DNA of 64,000 bases from Bacteroidota bacterium. GTDB taxonomy: Bacteria > Bacteroidota > Bacteroidia > B-17B0 > Aurantibacillaceae. The DNA lies in assembly GCA_019638705.1 (NCBI GenBank), contig JAHBTI010000013.1, positions 21,758 to 85,757 of the forward strand. The letters are read 5' to 3'. The notes under the pieces were generated by a model. The model ran no database searches, was not told the DNA's origin, and was given only the letters and a program-made list of their open reading frames with translations. The position numbers and the translations under genes were made by a program. This document shows positions 42,993 through 52,305 of this stretch, piece by piece (position 1 is the stretch's first letter; every line of letters begins with the position of its first letter).

Positions 42993-43224
42993 AGTCGCGA
43001 TATAAATTAATTTAAAAATATGGGGTTGGAATTTATTAAATACTGGTAGTTATTTAATAGTTAAACTTTTATGACCTGCTATCAACAGCGAGAGGTATTA
43101 TGTCCAAACCCGCCATTTTAAGCAACTAAATCTGTAAGAGAAAACTACTTCTCCAATCCTTTTTCATACACTTCAATCTATTTATTAGGTATCATTTTGA
43201 AACTGGATTTGATTTTTAGTGAGT

Positions 43225-44832
43225 TTATCTGCGTTCCAACGTATAATTAAACTTCGCTTTATTCCCCACTCTATCCTCAACTTCCACTCTGAATTTTAAC
43301 GGAGCGTTTAGCGTTTCTTCGTCAAAAAAATAAGTAAGTGTATCAGATTTTGCATCGTATTCGGCAATTACCCATTTATCGTTTACAAACACATTGTATT
43401 TTGAAATGCCGCTCATTTTATCTTCAATGGTAAACGAAACGGAATTTGCAGATTTTTTTTGTAAAGAAATTTTTGGCGGAAAGCTATCCACAACTAATTG
43501 CCATGTCCCAAAATTTTTCAGCGAATAAAATACGCTGTCGGATTGCACCGTTGGTGTATAATAATTTGAACCGTTTTTTAAAAGTAATTTATGTTTGTGT
43601 TTCAAAAATTTCTTGGGTACTGCAAAGCCTATTGTTGCCGATTTTTTAAAATTTACACTTTCGGGTAAAACAGAAAGTTGGCTGTTTTTTTCAAGCGTAT
43701 TTTCAACCGACAAATACGCGGAATTATAAAATGTTTTAGCGGAAATACTTATTTGCACATTATTAATTTGCTTTTTAAAATTTTCATTACAATTCACAAA
43801 AACACCTTTCTTTTGCTCATCAGAAAAAGAAGTTGTGGTTTTTGCTTTCACCCAAAAATTTGTAACACGCTCGTTTCCTTTCTCGTCTTTTAAAGTTAAT
43901 TTCAGTTGATGATAATTGTTATCCAAAATCATTCTGCCTTTGTTTAGGCATTTTCCATACAATTTTTTCGGGTACAAAGTCGGTAAAAAACATTTTTGAA
44001 ATTTCAAATTATCTTTCTTTTCGGCAAATTCGTTCACATAACGGCTTTCGTCAAAATCAATGTGATTGAGCGTATGCGAATAAATTAATTGCTCGTCAAA
44101 AAACAATTCAGCCGAAAAAACATTGAGTGTTTTTCCGTTTGCTTCAACCTTATCCTGTGCCGCAAACGCAAGCCCCACAATGGATTTATCCAACAACACC
44201 GTATCGCCGTTTTTTACCGTAAAGGAATACATATACTTTGGAAAAATGGTATCTGCCAAATCGTAAAAAGCAATTTTTTCTAATTTCGGTTTTTCCGTGT
44301 CTTTTACCGAATAATGTTTTAAAAGATTTAAAGGTGTTTCCGTTTTTTCATCGCGCAGTTCAAAGTGAAGGTGTGGTCCTGTTGAACCGCCTGTGTTGCC
44401 TGAATAAGCAATGATTTCACCTTTTTGCACACGAATTAAATTTGACTTTGGATATACATCTATTTCATAATTTTTTCGCGCGTACTGTTCCTGTTTTACA
44501 ATCGCTGCGATTTTTTTATCGTATGAATTAAGATGTGCATACACCGTTACCTGTCCGTTTGGATGGGTGATGTAAATTGCTTTTCCGTAACCGTAAGGAC
44601 TCACTTTTATACGCGACACATAGCCGTCAGCCGCAGCATACACAGGCAAATTAACTTTATTGTTGGTTGAAAAATCAATGCCCGCATGAAAATGATTGGG
44701 GCGAAGTTCGCCGTAATTTCCGCTGATAATGAGGGGTGTATCCATCGGGAAAATAAAATTATCGGGAGCCTGAGAACATAACATTCCAAACGAAAAAATA
44801 AAAAGGTACGAGAGAAATTTTTTAAGCAGCAT
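43225..44832 (-). CDS. Secreted M23 (LytM-type) metallopeptidase
   Basis: The 535-residue product has a signal peptide ending MLCSQ. The M23 domain at residues 25-175 has zinc ligands in NHFHAGIDFS (His-x3-Asp) and GGSTGPHLHFELRD (HxH), plus VTVYAHLNSY. A beta-rich C-terminal region of about 340 residues follows. It is expected to cut peptide cross-links in peptidoglycan or act as an adaptor. It overlaps the O-antigen ligase gene by 11 bp and closes a four-gene minus-strand operon (50004 to 43225). Confidence 0.93.
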   Translation of the reverse strand: MLLKKFLSYLFIFSFGMLCSQAPDNFIFPMDTPLIISGNYGELRPNHFHAGIDFSTNNKVNLPVYAAADGYVSRIKVSPYGYGKAIYITHPNGQVTVYAHLNSYDKKIAAIVKQEQYARKNYEIDVYPKSNLIRVQKGEIIAYSGNTGGSTGPHLHFELRDEKTETPLNLLKHYSVKDTEKPKLEKIAFYDLADTIFPKYMYSFTVKNGDTVLLDKSIVGLAFAAQDKVEANGKTLNVFSAELFFDEQLIYSHTLNHIDFDESRYVNEFAEKKDNLKFQKCFLPTLYPKKLYGKCLNKGRMILDNNYHQLKLTLKDEKGNERVTNFWVKAKTTTSFSDEQKKGVFVNCNENFKKQINNVQISISAKTFYNSAYLSVENTLEKNSQLSVLPESVNFKKSATIGFAVPKKFLKHKHKLLLKNGSNYYTPTVQSDSVFYSLKNFGTWQLVVDSFPPKISLQKKSANSVSFTIEDKMSGISKYNVFVNDKWVIAEYDAKSDTLTYFFDEETLNAPLKFRVEVEDRVGNKAKFNYTLERR

Positions 44833-46036
44833 ATAATTTTTTTTCGTTTACCAAATTCAACAGACAGAAAAAGAACGCAAAAAACAAAACGCCGGCAGCA
44901 GTCAGCAACATACTTTCCACCAAAAAATTTAAAACAATGAGCAAAGAAAAATAAAACAACAAAAAGCGTTTTTTGGCAAGGGCTTTAATAAATTGCCCAA
45001 CCGTAATTACGAGCAACAGCATAAATCCAAAAAATCCCAAACCGATAAATGTTTGCAAAAACTGATTGTGTGCGTTCAAATTTTTTGAGAATGCTCCCGT
45101 CATGCCGTTTTCACGGTATGCTTTTTGCAGCGTGTCATTTGCATCGCCAATGCCTGTACCCAACCAAAAATTTTGCGCAATTAAATTGTTTGCCTGTTCC
45201 CAAATTAAAATTCTTACCGCCGTACTTTCTGACGAAGTTTTGTCAAGCTGTATGGTATCTGGGTGCAGCAACCAATAAAAACGGTCGTATGTGTTTGGTA
45301 AAAGTTTTACGAAAAGCAACACCATCACAACAAGCCCCAAAAGAGAAAGAGAAATGGTTTTTGTATTCAGTTTCAAACGCATTCTGTATAATGCAAGCAG
45401 GGGAACACAAAGAAAAAAACCGATGATGCCCATTCTTGAACCGCTGAAAAAAACTGAAGCAGTAAAAATTGCAATGAAAAAATAAGAACTGTATAAAATG
45501 CTTTTATTGCCATGAAACCATTGTTTGTAAAATAAAACTACAATGGCAATTGCCAAAATTAAGTACATGGCGAGGTACGATGAGTGAAGAAAGTAAGAGA
45601 AAAATCCGTAAGAAAAATATTCGGAATGTCCATCGTAAGTGTAAAATAAAGCGCGCCCGATTAAAAACAAGCAGGCAAAAAAACAGCCCGATACAAAGGC
45701 TGCCAAACAGCGTTTTAAAATTTCAAGCGGATAGTTAAAACAAAAAAACAAGTAAGGGAAAACGAGAAAAGACATACTTATTTCTATGCTTGTTAAGGCT
45801 TCTTCTTTGTTAGAAGAAAATAATGCGCTGACAAGTGTGAGAAAAAAGAAAGACCAAAACAACCACAGGTTTTTATTTTTAAATCCTTTCAAAAAAAATT
45901 CTTTGTTGAGATTAAAAAAAGAAACAAGAACCCATAAACTTGTGATTGGCGAAACCAATTCGTAACCAAAAGGCAAACAAAAACAAAACAACACCGGGAA
46001 GAAATAAAATAATTTTTGTTTGAACGGAATTTCCAT
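44822..46036 (-). CDS. O-antigen ligase/polymerase family membrane protein
   Basis: The 404-residue polytopic protein has about ten to twelve helices. The large periplasmic loop near residues 225-320 contains AVRILIWEQANNLIAQNFWL, GTGIGDAND and NAHNQFLQTFIGLG, the NxHNxFLQ-type motif typical of WaaL/Wzy-C enzymes. It would join or polymerise glycan repeat units from polyprenyl carriers. It lies between a GT2 gene (36-bp gap) and the M23 peptidase gene (overlap), suggesting glycan and peptidoglycan work in one operon. Confidence 0.88.
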   Translation of the reverse strand: MEIPFKQKLFYFFPVLFCFCLPFGYELVSPITSLWVLVSFFNLNKEFFLKGFKNKNLWLFWSFFFLTLVSALFSSNKEEALTSIEISMSFLVFPYLFFCFNYPLEILKRCLAAFVSGCFFACLFLIGRALFYTYDGHSEYFSYGFFSYFLHSSYLAMYLILAIAIVVLFYKQWFHGNKSILYSSYFFIAIFTASVFFSGSRMGIIGFFLCVPLLALYRMRLKLNTKTISLSLLGLVVMVLLFVKLLPNTYDRFYWLLHPDTIQLDKTSSESTAVRILIWEQANNLIAQNFWLGTGIGDANDTLQKAYRENGMTGAFSKNLNAHNQFLQTFIGLGFFGFMLLLVITVGQFIKALAKKRFLLFYFSLLIVLNFLVESMLLTAAGVLFFAFFFCLLNLVNEKKLYAA

Positions 46037-46072
46037 ATTGCGCTGTTTTTGAATTGTGTTAAAGGTATTTTT

Positions 46073-47083
46073 TTATCGTGATAAGGTTTCTGATTTTTTA
46101 ATAGATTTTCTCAACAAAATAAAATCAACACCACCTTTTAAATATCCTGTTCCGTAACTGAAATGCAAAATAAAAAATGTGAAAGCTATTTTAACGGCGG
46201 CTGAAATTTTTGACTGTTGCCTGAAAGCAAAGAGAAATGCCATAATTAAATACAACATTAAAAATGAGCTTAATCCGAAAAAAAATGTTTTTCCGAAAAA
46301 CAAACTTAACGCCAGCACAATTAAATACGATACAAAAAATGCGGGAACTAATTGCCTTAATGTTGTAACTGTTTTATGCAGCACATTTACATACACTTTC
46401 CAATAACCGTACTGAAAATACTGTCGGTACAATTTTTTGTAGGAAGCACGCACAAAATACTTGCATTTAATTTCGGGATTTAAACATATTTTGTAGCCAG
46501 CCGAAGTAACACGGTAATTAAATTCATCGTCCTGATTTCTGATTAACGCTTCATTAAACAAACCAACTTTTTCAAAAATTTCTTTTTTGTATGCACCAAA
46601 GGCAACCGTATCCACATAGCCTTTTTTAGCACCTGTTCTGAAATGCGCGTTGCCCACACCAAACGAAGACGACATGGCATAACCTATAATTTTTGAGGTT
46701 TCGTTTTCATATACATTTTCCAACACGCCGCCGGCACACATAATTTTTTCGTCTTCTTTAAATGTTTCCATATTTTTTTCAACGAAACATTTATCTAATT
46801 CCGAATGTGCGCCGAGTATAATTACAACATCAGATGTTGAGTTTTTAATCCCCAAATTCAAGGCGTGTGGCGTGGTTTTGTGTTCGTTAATCAACAAACG
46901 GCATTGAGCATTTTGCGCCACATAATTTTTAATAATGTCCTGCGTTCCGTCTGTACTGTTGCCGTCGCACACAAAAGTTGTTATCAGTTCTTTCGGGTAC
47001 GATTGATTAGCAATAGAATTTAAACAACGAAGGATATACTCTTTTTCGTTGAAACAGGGAATAACTATACTTACCGTTTTCAT
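46073..47083 (-). CDS. Family 2 glycosyltransferase with C-terminal membrane helices
   Basis: The 336-residue product opens with the GT-A fold (VSIVIPCFNEKEYILRCLNS, VCDGNSTDGTQDI). DVVIILGAHSELD takes the DxD-equivalent region, and NQDDEFNYR is the QDxxxxxR-like acceptor motif. Three hydrophobic helices follow after residue 235. It adds a sugar to a lipid-linked glycan at the inner membrane. It overlaps the preceding NagZ-fusion gene by four bases and precedes the O-antigen ligase. Confidence 0.92.
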   Translation of the reverse strand: MKTVSIVIPCFNEKEYILRCLNSIANQSYPKELITTFVCDGNSTDGTQDIIKNYVAQNAQCRLLINEHKTTPHALNLGIKNSTSDVVIILGAHSELDKCFVEKNMETFKEDEKIMCAGGVLENVYENETSKIIGYAMSSSFGVGNAHFRTGAKKGYVDTVAFGAYKKEIFEKVGLFNEALIRNQDDEFNYRVTSAGYKICLNPEIKCKYFVRASYKKLYRQYFQYGYWKVYVNVLHKTVTTLRQLVPAFFVSYLIVLALSLFFGKTFFFGLSSFLMLYLIMAFLFAFRQQSKISAAVKIAFTFFILHFSYGTGYLKGGVDFILLRKSIKKSETLSR

Positions 47084-50004
47084 TTTACAGCTTCATAAAA
47101 GGCTTTGTGAATTTTTCCTCTGATGCCTGATTTCATCAATTTATTCGGCTCTATGTCGGGATAAACACGGTTGCTCAAAAATACAACCACCAAATTATTT
47201 TTCGGGTCAGCCCAGGCGAAAGTGCCTGTAAAACCTGCGTGTCCGAAACTTTCGGGGCTGCACTCGGCAGGAACAGGATTTGTTTTTGTAGTATCAACTT
47301 CGGGTTTATCAAAACACAAACCTCTGCGGTTGTTCGGATAAAAATGATAGGCAGTATAATCTTTCACAACGCTTTCATCTAAAATTCTCACGCCGTTTAA
47401 TTCACCTTTGTTTAAATACAATTGCATGAGTTTCGCCACATCAAACGCATTGCCAAACAAACCCGCGTGAGCCGAAACTCCGCCCAGCAAAGCCGCGCCG
47501 TAATCATGCACATAGCCTTGCACAAGTTGTTTTCTGAAAACTTTGTCGTCTTCCGTTGGCGCAATTTGTGTTTGCGAAAGAAACGTTAAAGGCGAATACG
47601 TTAAACCCAAACCAAATTTCATGTACATATCATGCACAAATTCGTTTTGTTTTTTGCCGCTTTGCTGCTCAATAATTTGCTGCATGAAATAAAAACCCAA
47701 ATCGCTGTACAAATATTTTTTTGTGCTGTCAATTTTTGAAGCAATAATTTTTTGATACATCGTATCGCGGTACGAATTAATCACAAACATATTCTTCGCC
47801 ACTTCCACCGAATGGGTTTCGGTTTCCGTTTTTGAATACATATCTTTTTTGTATTTGCCGTTTTTTTCTATGGTGCTTAAATAAAAAGGTATCCACGCCT
47901 TTAAACCCGCTTGGTGCGTAAGAACATCTTCAATCAACACATTTTCTTTGTTTGTTTCTTTCAGTTGCGGCAAATAATAACCTAAAGTTTTTTTGTAATC
48001 AAATTTTCCCTCGCCCTGCAATTTCATTAATGCCAAAGCAGACGAAGCAATTTTTGTAATGCTTGCCAAATCGTACATTGTTCCGTCATATACAGGCAAA
48101 GCGTTTCTGTCGTAGGTGAAATGTCCGAACGATTTTTGATAAATCACTTCGCCGTGCTGCATGGCTACAATCTGACAGCCCGGGTAAACTTTATCGGCAA
48201 TACCCGCCAAAGCAATGCTGTCAATTTGAGCAAACTTTTTTTGTTGCAGTTTTTCTTTTTCGGGAAAGCGGGAAATCAACGTATGCGTTGAAATTCCTGT
48301 TCCTGCTTTAAAGTGATTGGTGCTGACAGGTAATTTTCCGTTCATTGCCGATAGCCCCAAAACTGCATTGGCAGAGGCTTTTGTAAGTGAGGGCAAATAT
48401 TCATAAGCCATGATAACTGCTTTAAAGTTTTCCAAAGAAGAAATTTTGTTCAGCAAATACGGATTGGCAAACAGAATTAAAGCAGTTGGTTTCAATTTTG
48501 CAATGCTGTCCATTAAACGCAGGGTTTGAGTACCGACACCGTAATTATTTTCCGCTTTCAAGGTTGATTTATTGACTTGAATAAAAACCAAATCTGCGTT
48601 TTTTATTTTTTCAAAAGCGTTGGAAATACTTGTTTCATTGGCATTGTGAGCTAAGCCGATATGTTCCGCTTGCTCGTAATTTTTTAATGTAGAAACAAAT
48701 TCATTTTCTTTTTCTTCGCCTAATGATATTTCAACAATTTTTAAATTGCTTGATTTTTTAAGCGGCAACAATTTATTTTCATTTTTCAGCAAGGTTATGG
48801 AAGCCTCTGCCAGCTTATCATTCAAGGTGTCACTTTCTTTGGTGTTTAATTCTTCGTATAAATTTTTGGTATCAATTAGTTGATTTTTGTTTAAACCACA
48901 CCAAAATTTTGCTTTCAGTATTTTTTTGCAACGCTCGTCAATTTCTTCCTGCGTAATTTTTTTCTGATGAATGGCTTTCTTAATTTCCTCTATCGCTTTT
49001 GGCACATCACCCGAAAAGAGTAACACATCATTTCCTGCCAAAAGAGCTTTCACATCTACAATTCCTGCCGCGTAATAATCTGCAACGCCTTTCATGTTCA
49101 GAGCATCGGTAAAAATCAATCCCTTAAAATTCATCTCGTTTTTCAAAAGATTGTTTACGATTTTTGGCGACAACGTTGATGCTAAATTTTTTGCAGTGTC
49201 CAAACTCGGAATGTTTAAATGCGCCACCATAATGCTTGCCAAACCTCTGTCAAATAAATATCTGAACGGGTACAACTCAAGCGTATCAAGGCGTTTGCGC
49301 GAATGATTGATGTACGGTAATTTTTTGTGCGAATCGCTGTCCGTATCGCCATGACCCGGAAAATGTTTTCCGTTTGCCATAACGTGTTCGTCCTGCATTC
49401 CGTTCATGTACATTAAGGATTTTTGCGCGACTTTAAATTTATTTTCGCCAAAACTGCGCATACCAATTACAGGATTAAGCGGATTGTTATTTACATCAGC
49501 CACAGGTGCAAAATTTACATGAATGTTCAAACGCTTGCACTCACGCGCTATTTGCCGCCCCATGTAATAAATCAAACTGTCGTTTTGAATGGCACCCAAA
49601 GTCATTTGCTTGGGATAACGCGGTGTGCTGTCCAAACGCATGGCTAAGCCCCATTCGCCGTCAATGGAATAGAGCAAAGGCACTTTTGAAAGACTTTGAT
49701 AACGGTTTGCCAAAGGAGCTTGTTTGGCGGGGTTGCCTTGCATCCAAATTAATCCGCCGATGTGATAGTTTGTAATCAGTTCTTCAATTTTTTGAATGTG
49801 TTTTCCGTCTTTATTGCTGTAAGCCGCCACCATAAAGAGTTGCGCTATACGTTGTTCTTCGTTCAACGATTTAAAAACAGAATCCACCCAAGCGTTTTGC
49901 ACGGAAATAAAATCAGGTTCACGGTTTTTTTTATCGGGATTTTGAAAGGAAAATCCTGCAAAAAAGAAAAGAGCAATCAGCGCAAAAACAATCTTGTTCA
50001 TCAT
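47080..50004 (-). CDS. NagZ-type GH3 glycosidase fused to a class C beta-lactamase-like domain
   Basis: The 974-residue exported protein has a signal peptide (to about residue 20). The GH3 N-terminal domain spans residues 40-370 with the NagZ loop KHFPGHGDTDSDSH (213-226) and nucleophile Asp300 (GLIFTDALNMKGV). A GH3 C-terminal-like domain covers about 395-560. A serine hydrolase domain follows from about 595, with SxxK at Ser648-Lys651 (LASITKIAS) and YSD as the Y-x-N equivalent. It would release GlcNAc from muropeptides and carry a DD-peptidase or esterase-like activity in the periplasm. It is first in a four-gene operon. Confidence 0.95.
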   Translation of the reverse strand: MMNKIVFALIALFFFAGFSFQNPDKKNREPDFISVQNAWVDSVFKSLNEEQRIAQLFMVAAYSNKDGKHIQKIEELITNYHIGGLIWMQGNPAKQAPLANRYQSLSKVPLLYSIDGEWGLAMRLDSTPRYPKQMTLGAIQNDSLIYYMGRQIARECKRLNIHVNFAPVADVNNNPLNPVIGMRSFGENKFKVAQKSLMYMNGMQDEHVMANGKHFPGHGDTDSDSHKKLPYINHSRKRLDTLELYPFRYLFDRGLASIMVAHLNIPSLDTAKNLASTLSPKIVNNLLKNEMNFKGLIFTDALNMKGVADYYAAGIVDVKALLAGNDVLLFSGDVPKAIEEIKKAIHQKKITQEEIDERCKKILKAKFWCGLNKNQLIDTKNLYEELNTKESDTLNDKLAEASITLLKNENKLLPLKKSSNLKIVEISLGEEKENEFVSTLKNYEQAEHIGLAHNANETSISNAFEKIKNADLVFIQVNKSTLKAENNYGVGTQTLRLMDSIAKLKPTALILFANPYLLNKISSLENFKAVIMAYEYLPSLTKASANAVLGLSAMNGKLPVSTNHFKAGTGISTHTLISRFPEKEKLQQKKFAQIDSIALAGIADKVYPGCQIVAMQHGEVIYQKSFGHFTYDRNALPVYDGTMYDLASITKIASSALALMKLQGEGKFDYKKTLGYYLPQLKETNKENVLIEDVLTHQAGLKAWIPFYLSTIEKNGKYKKDMYSKTETETHSVEVAKNMFVINSYRDTMYQKIIASKIDSTKKYLYSDLGFYFMQQIIEQQSGKKQNEFVHDMYMKFGLGLTYSPLTFLSQTQIAPTEDDKVFRKQLVQGYVHDYGAALLGGVSAHAGLFGNAFDVAKLMQLYLNKGELNGVRILDESVVKDYTAYHFYPNNRRGLCFDKPEVDTTKTNPVPAECSPESFGHAGFTGTFAWADPKNNLVVVFLSNRVYPDIEPNKLMKSGIRGKIHKAFYEAVK

Positions 50005-50027
50005 TTATATTTTTCTAAACTCCTTTT

Positions 50028-50088
50028 GTCATGCTGACGAAGGAAGCATCTCTTGCTGTGTTTTAGATTCTTCGTTCCTCAGAATGAC
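50028..50088. repeat. Palindrome, GTCATGCTGACGAAGGAAGC type (P3)
   Basis: Left GTCATGCTGACGAAGGAAGC pairs with right TTCTTCGTTCCTCAGAATGAC. The ends GTCAT/ATGAC match the ends of the GTCA..TGAC palindromes elsewhere, but the interior differs, so it is a separate subfamily. Confidence 0.75.
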
Positions 50089-50205
50089 AGAGTGATTTTT
50101 TGTGGACTTTAGGTAATTTTAAAATTAGTTTTCTTTTATAAACGCGCTTGAGTTGAAAAGGGAATGTTCTTAACAATACATTTTTGATTGTTCCTGAAAA
50201 TTTTT

Positions 50206-50320
50206 AACCACATAGGTACATAGTTTGGATAGTTATGTTAGAGTTTCCAAAGTTTCACATAGTATTGCCGCAAGCGGCAATCCCGGTACATCACAAAATA
50301 ACTATGTGTTCTATGTGGTT
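50206..50320. repeat. Palindrome, AACCACATAGG family
   Basis: Arms AACCACATAGGTACATAGTT and AACTATGTGTTCTATGTGGTT (shown in part) pair at the ends. A central GCCGCAAGCGGC hairpin lies near 50264. Only this copy is in the window. Confidence 0.8.
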
Positions 50321-50388
50321 ATAACGTTTTTAAAAACACTTTGTTGATATAAAAACCATGTTCTCAAAATTCAGGTGCAAGCGAAATT

Positions 50389-50396
50389 TATTTTTG
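50389..50396 (+). promoter_or_regulatory. -7 box TATTTTTG, four bases from the GH73 start
   Basis: TATTTTTG TTTT ATG. It is a TAnnTTTG match with exactly four bases before the ATG at 50401, implying leaderless translation. Confidence 0.55.
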
Positions 50397-50400
50397 TTTT

Positions 50401-51111
50401 ATGCCGAAAGGAAAAATTTTTGTTTTACTTTTTACCTTGTTTTTTCTGAAACTGTTTTCACAAAACGAAACGGAAAAAATTCGCAGCTACATTGCTTCTC
50501 ATGCCGAAGAAGCCGTAACGCAAATGATAGATTATAAAATTCCTGCCAGCGTTACTTTAGCCCAAGCCATTTTTGAAAGTGCTTGCGGTGAAAGCGATTT
50601 GGCAAAACGCTCCAACAATCATTTCGGGATAAAATGCCACCGCCAATGGGCAGGCGACACGGTTTTAAAAACTGATGATGAACCAAACGAATGTTTTCGC
50701 AAATACAAGTCCACACAAGAATCGTTTATTGACCACAGCTTATTTTTGACTTCAAGGGCATGGTACGCACCTTTGTTTAAACTGAATATTTACGATTACA
50801 AAAATTGGTGCAAAGGTTTGAAAGCAGCGGGTTACGCCACTTATCCCCTGTACGCCGAAAAATTAATTGCCATTATTGAAGAATATAAATTATACGAGTT
50901 GGACGATTATACGCCATTAAACAGGGGCGTGAAATTTTTTAACAAGGACAATGAAATCGTTGTTTCAAAATACAAATCAGCAGATTTTTCTTTACAAACT
51001 TTTTTGCAGGAAGATTTATTGTGGCTGAATGAAAAAAAGGTTTCTGTTCAACATCTCAACACTCTTGTGGAACAAGCTAATGCAATTGTTGGTGAGGGTT
51101 TGTATAAATAA
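50401..51111 (+). CDS. Secreted GH73 glucosaminidase
   Basis: The 236-residue product has a signal peptide ending LFSQ. The GH73 domain (about 30-170) shows PASVTLAQAIFESACGESDL (catalytic Glu in IFES), KRSNNHFGIKC, FRKYKSTQESFIDHSLFL, and LKAAGYATYPLYAEKLIAII. It cleaves the GlcNAc-MurNAc bond of peptidoglycan. The last 60 residues are a short unrecognised tail without LysM repeats. It is followed one base after the stop by a beta-barrel gene. Confidence 0.92.
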   Translation: MPKGKIFVLLFTLFFLKLFSQNETEKIRSYIASHAEEAVTQMIDYKIPASVTLAQAIFESACGESDLAKRSNNHFGIKCHRQWAGDTVLKTDDEPNECFRKYKSTQESFIDHSLFLTSRAWYAPLFKLNIYDYKNWCKGLKAAGYATYPLYAEKLIAIIEEYKLYELDDYTPLNRGVKFFNKDNEIVVSKYKSADFSLQTFLQEDLLWLNEKKVSVQHLNTLVEQANAIVGEGLYK

Positions 51112-51112
51112 T

Positions 51113-51631
51113 ATGAGGCACTTTTTGACAACCTTTATTTTATTGCTTGTATCAACTTTAGAAACAAAAGCTCAAATCAGTTACTTTGGACGAATTGAGA
51201 GCGGCTATCAACATTATGTATTCAGACCTGTAAGGGTTGACCCCGTACATGGTTGGAAAGGATATAATCTTGACGAAAAACAAAACGGTTTTAGCGTTAC
51301 TTTCGTTAACGGGCTGTCGTTTGCTGACAGAAAGTTATTTACGGGAATTGGATTAGGATATCTGAATTTTGAAGGCATTAACGGAGTTTCAGTTTTCGGG
51401 GATTTTGAATATTTACCGTTAAAAAATAAATTAACACCTTTATTTAATTTGAAATTAGGCTATAACCATATTTGGAATCAATACGAAGGTGGAACAGGGA
51501 CAATGCACACAGAATTTGGGCTTGGACTAAATTATACATTGAAGGAAAAATTTGGAATTTATATAAAGTCAGGAATACTCATAACGCAACAGTCGCTTTT
51601 GATACCAATAACTTTAGGATTTAGATACTAA
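51113..51631 (+). CDS. Outer-membrane beta-barrel protein
   Basis: From the ATG at 51113 the product is 172 residues. A signal peptide ends KAQ, followed by alternating amphipathic strands with Gly/Tyr/Phe turns (FTGIGLGYLNFEGINGVSVF, HTEFGLGLNYTLKEKFGIYI), ending in an aromatic residue (LGFRY), as expected of a barrel assembled by BamA. The 4-base stop/start junction with the GH73 gene (TAATATG) suggests co-translation. Ligand and role are unknown. Confidence 0.8.
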   Translation: MRHFLTTFILLLVSTLETKAQISYFGRIESGYQHYVFRPVRVDPVHGWKGYNLDEKQNGFSVTFVNGLSFADRKLFTGIGLGYLNFEGINGVSVFGDFEYLPLKNKLTPLFNLKLGYNHIWNQYEGGTGTMHTEFGLGLNYTLKEKFGIYIKSGILITQQSLLIPITLGFRY

Positions 51632-51669
51632 ACAGCATACGCTACATAAGCGAGTAAATTATTGGAAAA

Positions 51670-51688
51670 TTAAATCCAAATTTTCAAC
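51670..51688. repeat. 19-bp direct repeat, copy of the methyltransferase 3' end (left)
   Basis: TTAAATCCAAATTTTCAAC is identical to 52300-52318, which is the last coding bases and stop of the broken methyltransferase gene. The two copies bracket a 611-bp block with a palindrome and an orphan membrane protein gene. Confidence 0.85.
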
Positions 51689-51845
51689 CCCGCTCCGCAG
51701 GATTTTGAGTGTTGGCAAGAGCAGAGGTAATCCTGCGGCTTATGTAAAAGTAGAAATTGTAAATTACCGCAAATGAAAAAAATGTATTGCAACCGCAGGA
51801 TTAACCGCGCACAAACAATCACACAAAAATCCTGTGGAGCGGGGG
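51688..51845. repeat. Palindrome, CCCGCTCCGCAGGATT family
   Basis: Left CCCGCTCCGCAGGATTTTG pairs with right AAAATCCTGTGGAGCGGGG. Inner copies of the arm (TAATCCTGCGG near 51730, CCGCAGGATTAA near 51794) form a second hairpin. It abuts the 19-bp repeat directly. Confidence 0.8.
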
Positions 51846-51872
51846 GCAGAAAAAGTAGACCAAAAGAAAAGA

Positions 51873-52238
51873 ATGATAATTCCTTTTATAAATAGCAGAA
51901 AAAACTTTATTCTTTCTCTTTTTTTACTTTTATTTCTCACGCTTGAGGTTTATTATATTTTACCTATTTTGTCAAAAGAATCCATTAGAAAACTTATCTC
52001 ATTTGGCGCACTAATATGGGCTATATGTTTATCTAGAGTACTACACTATATTTTATGTTATTTAATTAAGATTAATAATAGTTATTACGTCAATGTTTTT
52101 ATTATAGTATTATTACATTTTTTAGTTCTATTATTTTATAAATATCTACTTAACCAACAAGTTTTAGGTGTAGCAATGTCTTTCGTGATATTATTAATAC
52201 ATGACATATATTTTCATAATAAAAAGTACCCCCCGTAG
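51873..52238 (+). CDS. Orphan four-helix membrane protein
   Basis: From the ATG at 51873 the product is 121 residues with four hydrophobic stretches (about 10-28, 38-60, 68-88 and 92-110) and little else. No family is recognised. The frame is open upstream into the palindrome, but those 13 codons are not likely coding. The base composition is very AT-rich and the gene sits inside a block bounded by 19-bp direct repeats, so it may be inserted. Confidence 0.5.
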   Translation: MIIPFINSRKNFILSLFLLLFLTLEVYYILPILSKESIRKLISFGALIWAICLSRVLHYILCYLIKINNSYYVNVFIIVLLHFLVLLFYKYLLNQQVLGVAMSFVILLIHDIYFHNKKYPP

Positions 52239-52305
52239 GCACCGCTGTTTGTAAATTTACTCAAAGATAATGTTATAGTCCTTGTATTTCCGTACAATTT
52301 TAAAT
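52231..52305. repeat. Direct repeat X1 (uninterrupted copy)
   Basis: CCCCGTAGGCAC runs directly into CGCTGTTTGTAAATTTACTC and on to TACAATTTTAAAT. A second copy at 52518-52634 has the same parts with a few substitutions, but with 39 extra bases after GGCAC. Confidence 0.85.

Larger units (their letters stand above)
50005..50400. other. 396-bp intergenic stretch with two unrelated palindromes
   Basis: No gene is seen. It holds the GTCATGCTGACGAAGG palindrome (50028-50088), the AACCACATAGG palindrome (50206-50320) and the promoter box of the GH73 gene at its end. Confidence 0.7.
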
